Source of the DNA: Schlesneria paludicola DSM 18645
GTDB taxonomy: Bacteria; Planctomycetota; Planctomycetia; Planctomycetales; Planctomycetaceae
Length of the DNA stretch: 64,000 nt
Reading direction: 5' to 3'
NCBI RefSeq assembly: GCF_000255655.1
Contig: NZ_JH636434.1
Coordinates: 1,054,291 to 1,118,290 of the forward strand
Every line of letters begins with the position of its first letter. The stretch's first letter is position 1. Both the position numbers and the translations under genes were made by a program. Shown one piece after another: positions 46,213 through 56,457 of this stretch. Under the pieces are notes generated by a model. The model was not told the origin of the DNA. It made no database searches and saw only the letters and a program-made list of their open reading frames with translations.

Positions 46213-47946
46213 CTAATGGGCAATCCGTTCCAGCTCCCCTTTGCGGCGTGCATAAGCGCCGAAAGCGAAGAAGGTGCCCGCCATCAAAAGGTAACCAATC
46301 GCCATGTCCCACGAGCGGTAAACGCGGGCATCCGCCAAGGTCGGCTGCGAAATACAGAACAGAAAGTCAACGACGTTGCCACTCAACTGATATGCATGGG
46401 TCAGCCCAACCGCCGCGCACAAGGCTCCGATCAATGACCAGGTTCCTGCCGCCGTGAACCGACGATCGATCAAGAACGCCGAAATCGCGGCCAGAATCAT
46501 GCAGGTGAAAATATAGCCCTGCTGCATCGAGATCATGCCATGCAACACGAAGTCACTGACGTTTGCACGCGGATCTTCCACGAAGAGCGTTTGCAGTGTC
46601 TTGCCCCCCGACTTGAAAAAGGCCCCTTGCGTCACCGTAAATCCCCAGGCGGCAATGGCCGGAAACAAACCGACCGCCACTGCCGGTGCGTGCTCGCGAG
46701 GAACCGCGGAAAATGCCTGCGCCGTAATGATGATCCCAATCCAAAGTACAATTGCGATCCCCGATTCCATCGGAATCACGGCATTGATCAGCTCCACCGT
46801 TCCGGTCAAGCAGATCAGGGTGACCACAAGACCGTTGATCGTCGAATACCCGGCCCGCGCCCCCAGCGCCTTCCAGCCGGGATGCCCAATGTAGATGGTC
46901 GTCGGAAAGCAGCTTCCGAAAAATGCCGCGGACAAGGTCCCGATGCCATTTGCCGCCAAGGACGAACGCGTGCTGAATTTGTCGCCGCCCGCCTCGGCCG
47001 ATTCAATGTTTTGCAAGCTACCGATCAGATTGAAGAGGCCCATCGGCACAATCACTGACAAGAAACCGATCCATTTCGAAGGATCGGCCAGCAACCGAAT
47101 GATGCGACCACCAACGAACTCGGGAACGTAGATGCCCAGTTTCTGAATCGCGGCCTGGATCGCACCGACATTCATTGTGGACTCTTGCAGTTGAGCCGGC
47201 GCATCGGGCCAGACGGATGTCAGCCCGGTGATCAGCCACGCGATCGCGGTTCCGAGCAATACGGCGATCATCCCCCCCGGCAGATGCCAGGGAAACGGAA
47301 TCTGGGCGAAATAGGTAATCAACACAATCGCCAGCGGCATCATGGCAATGATTGGCTTCTGGAAGATCTGCATCGTGAAGCCCATCGAAATGTACCCGAT
47401 GGCAATTCCCGCGAGCGTCGACAACAGGGCGGCTCGGGGAGTGCGTCGTCGCACCGATTCGGCGATGAACGCGCCAAAGAATTCGGTCAGTCCACTGCCG
47501 ACGCAAGCAACCAGCCCCATTTCCCACGCCAAAACGGCCGCCTGATCCGCCGTATGCCCTTCACTGAGCGCCCTCGTGAAGACGGGATTCATCACGAAAA
47601 AAACGTAAATGAGCAATGACGGCGTATTGATTCCGTAGGGTAACGCCGTGACATCGTCTCGGCCTTCTTTGAGCGCCAATCGGCGGGCCTGCCACGCATA
47701 GAACAGGTTGCCGAGCAGAATGCTGACCGCGGCGCCCGGCAGAATATGCTTAAAAAGGAGATAGGCACTTTCACCCGACATGCCACACAAGAACGTGCAG
47801 AGTGTCAGGATCAGAAGCAATTGCATCAGGTTGTCAACGAACAGTCCAAAAAAACCGTCCAGGTCACGCCGCACGAACAAGGGATACGATGATGACAATG
47901 CTGAATTCCAATGAGCAGAACGTGGGGGAATTGCGTTAGAAACCAT
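46213..47946 (-). CDS. NCS2-like nucleobase/xanthine-uracil-type permease
   Basis: A 577-residue polytopic membrane protein with about twelve or more helices. Family features: [20 protein letters not shown] at the start, [18 protein letters not shown] in the first half, and [19 protein letters not shown] with [21 protein letters not shown] in the second half. These correspond to the substrate-region helices of NCS2 transporters. The substrate is probably a purine or related compound, inferred from family only. It lies divergent to mdh. Confidence 0.83.
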   Translation of the reverse strand: MVSNAIPPRSAHWNSALSSSYPLFVRRDLDGFFGLFVDNLMQLLLILTLCTFLCGMSGESAYLLFKHILPGAAVSILLGNLFYAWQARRLALKEGRDDVTALPYGINTPSLLIYVFFVMNPVFTRALSEGHTADQAAVLAWEMGLVACVGSGLTEFFGAFIAESVRRRTPRAALLSTLAGIAIGYISMGFTMQIFQKPIIAMMPLAIVLITYFAQIPFPWHLPGGMIAVLLGTAIAWLITGLTSVWPDAPAQLQESTMNVGAIQAAIQKLGIYVPEFVGGRIIRLLADPSKWIGFLSVIVPMGLFNLIGSLQNIESAEAGGDKFSTRSSLAANGIGTLSAAFFGSCFPTTIYIGHPGWKALGARAGYSTINGLVVTLICLTGTVELINAVIPMESGIAIVLWIGIIITAQAFSAVPREHAPAVAVGLFPAIAAWGFTVTQGAFFKSGGKTLQTLFVEDPRANVSDFVLHGMISMQQGYIFTCMILAAISAFLIDRRFTAAGTWSLIGALCAAVGLTHAYQLSGNVVDFLFCISQPTLADARVYRSWDMAIGYLLMAGTFFAFGAYARRKGELERIAH

Positions 47947-48195
47947 ACGGGCGCGAGCGTTTTTCTATCATTGACGGTGCAGGAAGGCGACGCAACGCTG
48001 CGCCCGCGAAAAACTCGGCTTTCCGACGTTGGCGAAAGGATCGCAAGTGGTCAGTTGCCGCCATGCCGGGGAGTCGATACCCTCCCGTTGCCGTCCCGGA
48101 AGTACCGTGTGCCAGGCATCGTTGGGCGATTTGTGTTCGTCATGTCGCCGACGATTCTGACGAAGATGAATTTCAGTATCAGGAGTGTTTTTGAG

Positions 48196-49194
48196 ATGAC
48201 CGCCACCGCCCCGATTCGAGTTGCCGTCACCGGCGCCGCCGGACAGATTGGATACGCCACGTTGTTTCGTCTGGCTTCGGGCGAGATTTTTGGTGCTCAT
48301 CGTCCCGTCATTCTGCATCTGATCGAAGTCCCGCCCGTCATGGCGGCTCTCGATGGCATCCAGATGGAACTTGACGACTGCGCATTCCCCACCCTGGCTG
48401 GCGTCAAGAAATTTGACAGCGATCATCTGGAAGACGCATTCCGCGACGTGAACTTTGTCATCCTGGTCGGTAGCGTTCCCCGTAAGCAGGGAATGGAGCG
48501 CGCCGACTTGATTCGAATCAACGGCCCCATTTTCACGAGCACTGGAAAGGCGATTCAGGCCGCTGCCGCGAAGGACGTTCGCATCGTCGTCGTGGGCAAT
48601 CCTTGTAACACGAACTGTCTGATCGCCATGTCGCACGCACCAGACGTCCCACGAGATCGCTGGTTCGCCATGACGCGTCTCGACCAGAACCGCGCCGTCG
48701 CTCAGTTGGCACAGAAATCCGGACGCCCCACAGCTTCGATTTCCAACGTGGCCATCTGGGGCAATCACTCGGCCACACAGTACCCAGACTTCGTCAACGC
48801 GAAGATTGACGGCAAGCCCGCCACCAGCGTGATTACCGATCACGCCTGGTTGAAGGGAGATTTCATCACCACCGTGCAGCAGCGCGGTGCGGCTGTCATC
48901 AAAGCCCGTGGCGCATCGAGCGCCGCCAGTGCCGCGAATGCCGCTCTCGATACCGTCAAGAGCGTCATTCGGCCGACCGCTGCCGGCGACTGCTTCAGCG
49001 CCGCCGTCTGGTCGGACGGAAACCACTACGGAATCGAAGCGGGCCTGGTCACCGGGTTCCCGTTGACCAGCGATGGAACCAACTGGCGCGTGGCACCTGG
49101 ATTCCAAGTCGACGACTTCAGCAAATCGCAGATCGACAAGACCATCGCCGAATTGAAGCAAGAACGTGATACCGTCCGCGATCTGCTTCCGTAA
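48196..49194 (+). CDS. mdh: Malate dehydrogenase (type 2)
   Basis: A 332-residue NAD-dependent enzyme interconverting malate and oxaloacetate. NAD motif [21 protein letters not shown] is at the N-terminus, followed by [20 protein letters not shown] and [17 protein letters not shown]. The catalytic region has [26 protein letters not shown] and [13 protein letters not shown] with the active-site His. ATG at 48196 has AGGAG about 11 bases upstream; the longer upstream frame has no family character. Confidence 0.96.
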   Translation: MTATAPIRVAVTGAAGQIGYATLFRLASGEIFGAHRPVILHLIEVPPVMAALDGIQMELDDCAFPTLAGVKKFDSDHLEDAFRDVNFVILVGSVPRKQGMERADLIRINGPIFTSTGKAIQAAAAKDVRIVVVGNPCNTNCLIAMSHAPDVPRDRWFAMTRLDQNRAVAQLAQKSGRPTASISNVAIWGNHSATQYPDFVNAKIDGKPATSVITDHAWLKGDFITTVQQRGAAVIKARGASSAASAANAALDTVKSVIRPTAAGDCFSAAVWSDGNHYGIEAGLVTGFPLTSDGTNWRVAPGFQVDDFSKSQIDKTIAELKQERDTVRDLLP

Positions 49195-49496
49195 TTCACG
49201 ATCCGACGACGCAAGTGGTATCGAAACGCTGCCCTGACAGGTTCGTGAACGTCGCCCGCAGGCTCAATGGCCTGTTCGCAAAGGTTTGCAACGTGTCAAT
49301 TCAGATTTGAAATGCCACCTGTGGTTGCTGTGGTGTACCGCCTGGCAAGAATTTCGTCGTTGCCTTTTGCAGTTGATCCCCGTGAGCCGGTTGCGAAGAA
49401 CATGTTCGCACCGGCTCTTTTGGGATCTGCCCCAAAGCAGATTCCTCCAGTGCAGATTTAGATTCAAACCTTAACCGAGCGCCTTTCGGAGTGGCG
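49195..49496. other. Gap between mdh and hpnE
   Basis: 302 bases without a supported gene. Bases 49232-49285 resemble 62909-62965 (shared CGCTGCC, GCAGGCTC and GCCTGTTCGC blocks in the same order), possibly another weak dispersed repeat. Confidence 0.4.
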
Positions 49497-50933
49497 ATGC
49501 CGCGTCACATTGTGATCGTAGGCGGTGGGCTGGCGGGATTGGCCGCCGCCGTCGCATTGACGGATCGGGGCTTTCCCTGCACGCTGCTTGAGTCGCGTCC
49601 TCGACTTGGCGGACGCGCCAGCTCATTCCACGACCCCACAACCGGAGTCGAGATCGACAACTGTCAGCATGTCACACTTGGCTGCTGTACCAACTTTCGT
49701 CATTTTTGCCAGACAACCGGCCTGAGCCAGTACTTTCATCGCGAGCCGACACTCTACTTCATCGGTCCCCAGGGCAAAGTGGATCGATTTTCGGCCAACG
49801 CGTTGCCCGCGCCTTTCCATCTAACCGCAGCCTTCGCGCGCTTGTCCTATCTTTCGTGGAAGGACAAGTTTGCCTTGGCGCGTGGATTGAAGGCGCTGGC
49901 TAGACCTGTCAGCGACGCAGAAGAAGCCCGTCCGTTCTCGGAATGGCTGCGCCAACATCACCAGACCGATGCCGCGATCGAACGGTTCTGGCTGGTCGTG
50001 CTCGTCAGTGCACTCAGCGAATCACTCGACCGAATCTCGGTTCGTCATGCGCGCAAGGTCTTTGTGGACGCCTTTCTTGCGCATCGTGATGGCTGGTACG
50101 TCGACATCCCCACGGTTCCGCTCGAGGACTTGTATGGAGGACAACTCGTCGACTGGCTGACCTCACGCGGTACGACGATTCGCCTGCAGTCTGCCGGGGA
50201 ACGCGTCGAATTAAGTAATCGATCCGTCACCGGGGTTCGGCTGACGTCACAGGAGTTCATCAACGCCGACGAACTTGTCATCGCCCTGCCATTTCACCGA
50301 GTAATGTCCGTGCTTCCACCAGAGCTGGCATCCCGACCGGAATTCCGTGGCGTCAATTCCCTACAAGCCGCCCCCATCGCCAGCATCCACCTTTGGTTCG
50401 ATCGGCCCATTACGGAACTTCGACATGCGGTCCTGGTGGAACGACTGTGTCAGTGGGTGTTCAATCGCACGGCCATTGCGCGAACCCATGACGCGAGCAC
50501 ATCTTCAACGTCGAGTTCCACCGATCCCTTAGAAAATGCCCACTATTATCAGATCGTGATTAGCGCGAGCCGCAATCTGGCGGGGCAGTCCAAAGAACAA
50601 ATCCAGCAGCAGGTGCTGGATGAGCTGTCGGCGGTGTGGCCGGCCACAAAGGACGCCAAATTGCTTCACGCGAGACAGGTCACAGAGCATCGGGCGGTGT
50701 TTTCACCGGTGCCAGAGATCGACAACTTGCGTCCTGTGCAGCAAACGTCGATTGCAAACCTGCAACTCGCTGGCGACTGGACCCACACCGGCTGGCCCGC
50801 GACGATGGAAGGCGCCGTCCGCAGTGGCTACCTTGCCGCAGAGAACGTATTGCGACGTTGCGGTCAAACGGATTCGCTCGTGCAACCTGATCTTAAGACC
50901 GCCTTGGGGTCTCGACTGTTGTTTGGGCTCTAG
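49497..50933 (+). CDS. hpnE: Hydroxysqualene dehydroxylase (squalene-associated FAD enzyme)
   Basis: A 478-residue FAD-dependent amine-oxidase-fold enzyme. N-terminal dinucleotide motif IVIVGGGLAGLAAAVAL is followed by LESRPRLGGRASSF and the family-specific DNCQHVTLGCCTNF. The C-terminal FAD contact is LQLAGDWTHTGWPATMEGAV. HpnE performs the last step of the HpnC-HpnD-HpnE route to squalene, feeding hopanoid/sterol synthesis. hpnC and hpnD are not adjacent. ATG at 49497 sits five bases after GGAG; the upstream GTG is less likely. Confidence 0.92.
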   Translation: MPRHIVIVGGGLAGLAAAVALTDRGFPCTLLESRPRLGGRASSFHDPTTGVEIDNCQHVTLGCCTNFRHFCQTTGLSQYFHREPTLYFIGPQGKVDRFSANALPAPFHLTAAFARLSYLSWKDKFALARGLKALARPVSDAEEARPFSEWLRQHHQTDAAIERFWLVVLVSALSESLDRISVRHARKVFVDAFLAHRDGWYVDIPTVPLEDLYGGQLVDWLTSRGTTIRLQSAGERVELSNRSVTGVRLTSQEFINADELVIALPFHRVMSVLPPELASRPEFRGVNSLQAAPIASIHLWFDRPITELRHAVLVERLCQWVFNRTAIARTHDASTSSTSSSTDPLENAHYYQIVISASRNLAGQSKEQIQQQVLDELSAVWPATKDAKLLHARQVTEHRAVFSPVPEIDNLRPVQQTSIANLQLAGDWTHTGWPATMEGAVRSGYLAAENVLRRCGQTDSLVQPDLKTALGSRLLFGL

Positions 50934-51274
50934 CGGCCAGTTGAATCAGGGTGGCGGGTCCGTAGGTGCCCACGCTATCAGGACATCTATTGATCTGTGC
51001 GGAGCGAGTCCCCGTGACTTCAACAGGCCGCGAACGCAGCTGCTGGTTGGGCAATACGGACTCCATCACCACAACGGCGCAACCAGTCTGATAACTCTCG
51101 AACCACGAAAGTTGGACTTCAACCTGATCATATTCGACGCCAATACTTCTTCTTCACTGGTGAGATAGTTACGCTGTTCGAATGAACGGACCAAATAAAT
51201 GGTCGAGAGACGGACGACGCGGCTCGATGTTGTCGTCTCGAATTGTGTCGAGGGTTTGGAGATCGTTTGTGAGC
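50934..51274. other. 341-base gap
   Basis: No gene, RNA or repeat that I can support between hpnE and the DUF6941-like gene. The frame upstream of 51275 is open but lacks a family-like start. Confidence 0.45.
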
Positions 51275-51865
51275 ATGCCAATTCTGCAATCGTTGTTACT
51301 GGCAGATCACATCTATCGTGACCAGGCAACGGGCAAGCACATCATCTGTGGCGTGTTCTCGACCATCTTCTTTACCCCCAACCCCTCCCCCGATCCGCCC
51401 CCTGTCGAGCCGAATCAACGACCGATGGCGGGTGATGGAAGTTCCTTGGGCGGACTTGGTCGTGGCTCGGGAAGTTCCTCTCTGGATTCGCCTCAATCCG
51501 CACTGCCAAGCAGCGACGATATCGCAACCCGATCCCCCGGGCTCAAGAACCAGCCGCTGCACACTCTGATGCAGGCGGGGTCGCCCTATGCGTACTTCAG
51601 TGTCACGGAACTGACCGGGCGCAAGGTCTTCGAAGTTCGGTACGTCGAACTGCGGGGCAATCAAGTCCTTTTCAACGCCGAAGTTCCCATCGAATGTCAC
51701 GATCCGCTGCAAACCATTGAAGTCGCATTGCCATTGCCTCGGCTGCCACTCGTTGCCTGGGAAGAACGCGTGTACGCTCTCGAAATTGTGTGCGAAGGAC
51801 AATTGCTGGGAAGTCACCGCGTGCTGGCTCGAATTGCGCCTGCCCCCACCCCGCCAGTGAACTAG
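51275..51865 (+). CDS. DUF6941-like protein
   Basis: A 196-residue soluble protein. The N-terminal ILQSLLLADHIYRDQATGKH and IICGVFSTIFF resemble the start of DUF6941 proteins (LAD...G K..I.GVF). A Pro/Ser/Gly-rich insertion follows (about 32-85), then a beta-rich half with YAYFSVTELTGRKVFEVRYV and LEIVCEGQLLGSHRVLARI. Function unknown. ATG at 51275 (MPILQSLLLADHIYRD) is used because family similarity starts immediately after it. Confidence 0.65.
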   Translation: MPILQSLLLADHIYRDQATGKHIICGVFSTIFFTPNPSPDPPPVEPNQRPMAGDGSSLGGLGRGSGSSSLDSPQSALPSSDDIATRSPGLKNQPLHTLMQAGSPYAYFSVTELTGRKVFEVRYVELRGNQVLFNAEVPIECHDPLQTIEVALPLPRLPLVAWEERVYALEIVCEGQLLGSHRVLARIAPAPTPPVN

Positions 51866-51986
51866 ACGGCGTTAAGCGTGCCGCAACGTCGTTGAACTCG
51901 CTTCATTCGTCGAGCAAGCTCATGGCAAGTTAAACCTGAAACAACCGCGTTGATGAGTTCTGTGCCACTCGCCATAGGAAGTTCGT

Positions 51987-53522
51987 ATGGATCGTCGTGA
52001 CTGGATGAAATCGGTTGCCGCCGGATCTGCAGCTGCCTTGACCGGTCCCCTGTATGCTGCCGGCGCAGAACAACAGCCGCCTGCAGGGGGACAGCGCGAC
52101 CGGCAACTGATTGCCCGCGAAAATGCGCAACCTGGCGCGACCGACTGGCAACTGACACGCGTCCGCCTCGATTCCACACATGGTTTTCGGACTCCTTGGA
52201 TCGAAGGCTATTGTTCGAAGCAAAGTGTCGCCGCGGGCGATTCGATCGACATCATGGTCTCGACCGATCCGCCGCGACCATTCAAGATCGAGATTTTTCG
52301 GACCGGCTACTACGGCGGACGCGGCGCGCGCCTGATGACGACGCTGGGTCCATTCGCAGGGATTAAACAGCCAACCCCCACGCCTGGCGAAAAGAACCTT
52401 CATGAATGTCATTGGACCCCGGCCACATCCATCACCATTCCGACAGACTGGGTCAGCGGGGTCTACCTGGGACGACTGAGCCTGATCGAAGGCGAGGCGC
52501 GCGACGGGTACTGGCAAAGCTACGTCGTCTTCATCGTTCGCGACGACCGGCCCGCCGATATTTTGATTCAATGTTCTGACAACACCTGGCAGGCCTACAA
52601 TCAATGGCCCAACCACTATTCGGTGTACACGCATCCCAAGGGGAACCAGGGCCCCTGGGCCGACGTCAGCTTTGATCGCCCATACGCCAAGTACCCTCAG
52701 ATTTATGAGAACCCCCAGTCGCTTGGATCAGGCGAATGGCTGTGCTTCGAATTTCCCATGGCTTACTGGCTGGAACAACAAGGCTATGATGTGACGTATT
52801 GCTCCAACAGCGATTTGTTAACACCGGATCGCGGCTTGAAATGCAAGGCGTTTCTGAGTGTCGGTCACGACGAATACTGGGACATTCGACAGTATGAAAG
52901 CGTCGTGAAAATGCGCGATGAGGGCGTCAACCTGATGTTCTTCTCGGGCAATGCTGTCTGCTGGGTAACGCCATTGCGTTCAAGTTCTGACGGCCACGCC
53001 AATCGGATCATGTTCCGAGGCGGTCCCTACGGCGGGAAATACACGTATGCAGAACTGCGCGAGAAACTAAACGGCCCCTTTCCCCATCGCGGGCCCGACG
53101 AGGGCTATCTGATCGGTGCAAGGAATGTCGAACCGGTAAACGGCGGGGGCGACTGGATCTGCACTCAGCCAGATCACTGGATCTTCGCGGGCACCGGAAT
53201 GAAGCGCGGGGACCGAATCCCGGGACTGGTCGGCTGGGAGTACCACGGCGAGCCGCCAACAGACCTTCCGGGCCTGGAGGTTCTTGGCGAAGGAACAGCA
53301 CTTGTGGGCGGAACGACTCCTCAGCACTGGACGTCAACAATTTACCCCGGCCCCAAGGGCAACTTTGTCTTCAACGCATCGACGATCTTCTGGTGCCAGG
53401 GACTGTCCAGTCCACCGGGACATATGCTCCCTTGGTCGCACTGGAGCCGTCCGCACGGTCCAGACGAGCGAGTGCAGCGAATCACGCACAACCTTATGCG
53501 CCGGGCATTGGGCCAGTCATAA
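51987..53522 (+). CDS. Exported protein with N,N-dimethylformamidase beta-subunit-like domain
   Basis: A 511-residue protein. The start MDRRDWMKSVAAGSAAALTG is a twin-arginine-type signal. The body resembles the DMFase large-subunit C-terminal domain: SVAAGDSIDIMVSTDPPRPF and EIFRTGYYGGRGARLM early, YVVFIVRDD and NTWQAYNQWPNHYSVY mid, then LSVGHDEYWDIRQYESV and NLMFFSGNAVCW. The Tyr and Glu of HDEYWD are typical of the family's metal/active region. Planctomycete members are widespread and their true substrate is unknown; amidase activity is only an inference. Single gene. Confidence 0.82.
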   Translation: MDRRDWMKSVAAGSAAALTGPLYAAGAEQQPPAGGQRDRQLIARENAQPGATDWQLTRVRLDSTHGFRTPWIEGYCSKQSVAAGDSIDIMVSTDPPRPFKIEIFRTGYYGGRGARLMTTLGPFAGIKQPTPTPGEKNLHECHWTPATSITIPTDWVSGVYLGRLSLIEGEARDGYWQSYVVFIVRDDRPADILIQCSDNTWQAYNQWPNHYSVYTHPKGNQGPWADVSFDRPYAKYPQIYENPQSLGSGEWLCFEFPMAYWLEQQGYDVTYCSNSDLLTPDRGLKCKAFLSVGHDEYWDIRQYESVVKMRDEGVNLMFFSGNAVCWVTPLRSSSDGHANRIMFRGGPYGGKYTYAELREKLNGPFPHRGPDEGYLIGARNVEPVNGGGDWICTQPDHWIFAGTGMKRGDRIPGLVGWEYHGEPPTDLPGLEVLGEGTALVGGTTPQHWTSTIYPGPKGNFVFNASTIFWCQGLSSPPGHMLPWSHWSRPHGPDERVQRITHNLMRRALGQS

Positions 53523-53687
53523 ATCGACACCGTAGTGCATTTGCTCTTCCTCGTGACCTCATGGCAAATCTCTTCAATTCGAAATGAAGACGCGTTACCA
53601 CGAAGTCACGAAGGATACAGCAAGACTTCGACGGATCATCGTGTGACGGATCATCGGGGAATGACCAGATGACGAACTGACGCGCGT

Positions 53688-54813
53688 CTACTTGCCCTGG
53701 GTCACACCCAGGCACCAGCGCAGATAGGCTTCAATCCACGGATCAAGATCACCGTCGAGCGTCGCCTGGGGATGCGAGGTTTTGTAGTCCGATCGGTTGT
53801 CCTTGCAATACGATTCCGGATGCAGGACATAGCTTCGAATGGTTTCTCCGCCGAATCCAATTCGAGATTTCTGGCCACGGCGAGCAGCGGTTTCTGCTTC
53901 GCGCTTGTCCATCTCCATCTGATACAGCTTGGCAACCATCATCTTTCGAGCCAGTGCCCGGTTTTGATGCTGACTGCGTTCGTTCTGGCACTGCACCACG
54001 GCATTCGTCGGCAAGTGCGTCAGGCGGATAGCAGAGTCGGTCTTATTGACTTTCTGCCCACCGGCACCGCTCGCTCGACAAATGTCTTCGCGAATCACTT
54101 TCGGATCATCCCACTCGATCTCGATCGAAATACTGTCGTCCAGTTCCGGTGTCACATCGACCGCTGCGAACGACGTCTGACGCCGGTGCGCCGAATCGAA
54201 GGGGCTCATCCGAATCAGCCGATGGTTGCCTGTTTCACCTTTTAAGAGACCGAAAACATATGGGCCGCGAATGACGAGCGTGGCCGAGTGAATTCCCGCC
54301 TCTTCCGCAGGTGACACTTCGAGGATCTCGGCCGCGAAACCGCGTTGCTCGGCCCAACGCTGATACATTCGCATCAGCATTTCGGCAAAGTCCTGTGCAT
54401 CGGTTCCACCTTCGCCCGATTGAACGGCGACGTACGCAGAACTTGCATCTTCGGGCGCCGACAGCATCGCCTGCAGTTCCACTTCCTGGTACTGCTGTTC
54501 CAGTCGCTCGACGGTTTCATTGATCTCGGCGATCGTTTCCGGGCTGTCTTCCGCCTCGGCAAACTCAACGAGCACGCCCAAATCCTGCGAGCCCGAGAAC
54601 AACTCGTTGATGGGCTTCAGGGCGGCATTCAACGTCTTCAGTTCATTGACTTGCTTCTGAGCTTTTTCCTGATTGTCCCAAAAACCGGCCCCACCCATGG
54701 CGTCGTTGATCTCGGCAATCCGGCGATTCTTGGAATCGCAGTCAAAGAGACCCCCGCAGTTGGAGGACTCGTTCGATCAGATTCTGGCAGCGGTCTTTGA
54801 GTTCGGTGTCCAT
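53688..54813 (-). CDS. prfB: Peptide chain release factor 2, with programmed +1 frameshift
   Basis: RF2 reads UGA/UAA stop codons. The main frame (53688-54743) has SPF (IRMSPFDS), the RF2 specificity tripeptide, and the catalytic GGQ in ASGAGGQKVNKTDSA. The gene starts further upstream at ATG 54813 in another frame: 23 codons (MDTELKDRCQNLIERVL...) lead to CTT TGA C, with the TGA at 54744-54742. CGGGGG just upstream acts as the internal Shine-Dalgarno. Slipping by one base at CTT-T continues as DCDSKNRRIAEIND into the main frame, total 374 residues. This is the classic autoregulatory frameshift: scarce RF2 favours shifting. Confidence 0.95.
54739..54758 (-). promoter_or_regulatory. prfB recoding site
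   Basis: Minus-strand sequence CGGGGGTCTCTTTGAC. The purine-rich CGGGGG lies 3 bases before the slippery CTT and the in-frame TGA followed by C, matching the canonical RF2 frameshift signal with one or two base changes. Confidence 0.9.
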
Positions 54814-55458
54814 GACGACGTTTCAGTCCTTGGTGAGCAGAATTGGCATCGCCGTGCGCCGCCATGGGCAACGTCAAGACGAGTGAATTTCGAATTTCCC
54901 AGTATATCGGTTGCACCCCCTGCGGACCACCCGTCCGCGAGGTAATTTTCAAGACGAATTTTACACAAACCTCTTTCAACAATGCCGTTACATCGCTTCA
55001 ACAGTTCGACCTGCGGTGCTGAATTCCTCCGAAAACAAGTACTGCACAAACTTCAACCAACAAACAGAGCAGTATCCACGCGCCAGGACGATCGATCGCA
55101 TCGGCACTTTTCGCCAGAGATCAACGAAGAGCACGAAATGTTCAGGAAAAACAGCGGGCGAACCGGGGCTTTCGCTCAAGGTTCCCCTTGGCACCCATTT
55201 CGGTCGTCACTATAAACCCGTCCTGAATGGGTCTTGAGGATTGTTCGTCGCGGGAACGGCGGACAGTCAGAACCGAGATCCACCCGTCAGCATCCTGTCT
55301 TTTCGATTCAATCAATTCGATTCAATTTGCCTCTGATCGTACGGTGACCGTGGCGTTCGCGCATGGTGGCTGTTGATTGTTCGCATCCCGTGTGGATCGC
55401 GACACGTCAATTGCCATTTCGTGAGCGCGTCATGGCACGCTTCACCGAGGAGCTTTCG
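54814..55458. other. 645-base divergent gap before the OmpA-like gene
   Basis: No credible gene or RNA seen. It must contain the prfB and OmpA-like promoters. A short direct repeat TTCGATTCAAT occurs twice around 55298-55322, upstream of the OmpA-like gene. The frame running into it from 55363 lacks protein-like character before the signal peptide. Confidence 0.45.
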
Positions 55459-56292
55459 ATGTATCGCCTGGCACGAGTCTGCACCATTACGAGCCTGATA
55501 GTCACCGTCATGACGACGTCGGGATGCCGCACGCGGCCGCCCCGATTTGCGCTTCAGCAAAGCCAGCTTCATGCCCAAAGGCTGTATCAACAGAACAAAG
55601 CCTTGGCGATGGAGCGTAATGGGCTGGCGGCCACGGCCGGTCAATTGGCCTCCGAGAAAGCCAATATGGAGCAACAGTACTTTGCCGCCAAGCAAAGTCT
55701 GGATGCCGCCAATGCACGGCTCGACAATCTCGCCTCATCCAACAGTCAGTTGGAAGAGAAGATGAAGACGCTACTCACCAGCAACAAGCCTGGCAGCAAT
55801 CCGTTGTCTCCCGATTCCAATCGACGCCTGGAAGAACTGCGACGCAAGTACAAAGACTTTGACTTCGACCCACAGACCGGAGTCAGCAAGTTCTCGACAG
55901 ATTTGTTGTTCGCCTCAGGAAGCGACGAACTGCAGCCCAAAGCCAAGCAGGTGCTGCAAGAGTTCGCCAATATCATGAATCAGGGTGATGCCCGCGGCCT
56001 GAAGGTTCTGGTCTCGGGTCATACGGACGACCGACCTGTGTCCAACAAGAACACGGCACAGCGACACGTCGATAACTTTGGTCTGTCAGCCCATCGAGCT
56101 TTGGCTGTCGAGCGCGCATTGACGAAAGCGGGGATCTCTGAGAACCGAATGGGAATCTCAAGCTACGCCCAGTACCAGCCGGTTGAACCGAACTCCAACG
56201 AACAAAACCGCCAGAAGAATCGCCGCGTCGAAATCTATGTGCTGGCCCCGGATATGCCAGTGGCCAGTGCCTGGGACCCGGAATACCAGTAA
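55459..56292 (+). CDS. OmpA-family peptidoglycan-associated lipoprotein
   Basis: A 277-residue outer-membrane-type lipoprotein. Signal MYRLARVCTITSLIVTVM ends in the lipobox TTSGC with Cys23. A coiled-coil region follows (about 35-110; QNKALAMERNGLAATAGQL, LDNLASSNSQLEEKMKTLL). The C-terminal OmpA domain (about 145-265) has STDLLFASGSDELQPKAKQV, VLVSGHTDDRPVSN and NRRVEIYVLAP, which bind diaminopimelate in peptidoglycan. ATG at 55459 follows GAGGAG. A strong terminator ends the transcript. Confidence 0.92.
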   Translation: MYRLARVCTITSLIVTVMTTSGCRTRPPRFALQQSQLHAQRLYQQNKALAMERNGLAATAGQLASEKANMEQQYFAAKQSLDAANARLDNLASSNSQLEEKMKTLLTSNKPGSNPLSPDSNRRLEELRRKYKDFDFDPQTGVSKFSTDLLFASGSDELQPKAKQVLQEFANIMNQGDARGLKVLVSGHTDDRPVSNKNTAQRHVDNFGLSAHRALAVERALTKAGISENRMGISSYAQYQPVEPNSNEQNRQKNRRVEIYVLAPDMPVASAWDPEYQ

Positions 56293-56318
56293 GCACTCCC
56301 TCCCAGAAAAGAACTCAC

Positions 56319-56361
56319 AAAAAAGGTTCGATTGCCCTTCCGCGGCGATCGAACCTTTTTT
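56319..56361 (+). terminator. Rho-independent terminator after the OmpA-like gene
   Basis: Perfect 14-bp stem AAAAAAGGTTCGAT (56319-56332) / ATCGAACCTTTTTT (56348-56361) with a 15-base loop; the T-run forms the 3' arm end. It separates the OmpA-like gene from the BlaI operon. Confidence 0.88.
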
Positions 56362-56402
56362 CATTGGAGGTGAGATCTCGAATTCGCCGGCGCCCCTTGA
56401 CG

Positions 56403-56449
56403 TCCATTGACATCATGTCTACGATCAGCATAGACGTGATGTCAATGGA
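56403..56449 (+). promoter_or_regulatory. Operator palindrome in front of the BlaI-type repressor
   Basis: Two 19-base arms, TCCATTGACATCATGTCTA (56403-56421) and TAGACGTGATGTCAATGGA (56431-56449), pair with one mismatch around a 9-base centre. The right arm overlaps the GGAG ribosome-binding site of the repressor. BlaI/MecI repressors bind paired palindromes as dimers, so this is the likely autoregulatory operator. Confidence 0.78.
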
Positions 56450-56457
56450 GCTCGCGC

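Noticed and set aside
47968-49161. Long minus-strand frame opposite mdh
   Set aside because: mdh motifs are complete on the other strand; the antisense frame has no recognisable features.
53593-53612. ACCACGAAGTCACGAAGG as a repeat family
   Set aside because: Resembles a widespread short repeat but only one copy is visible in this window.
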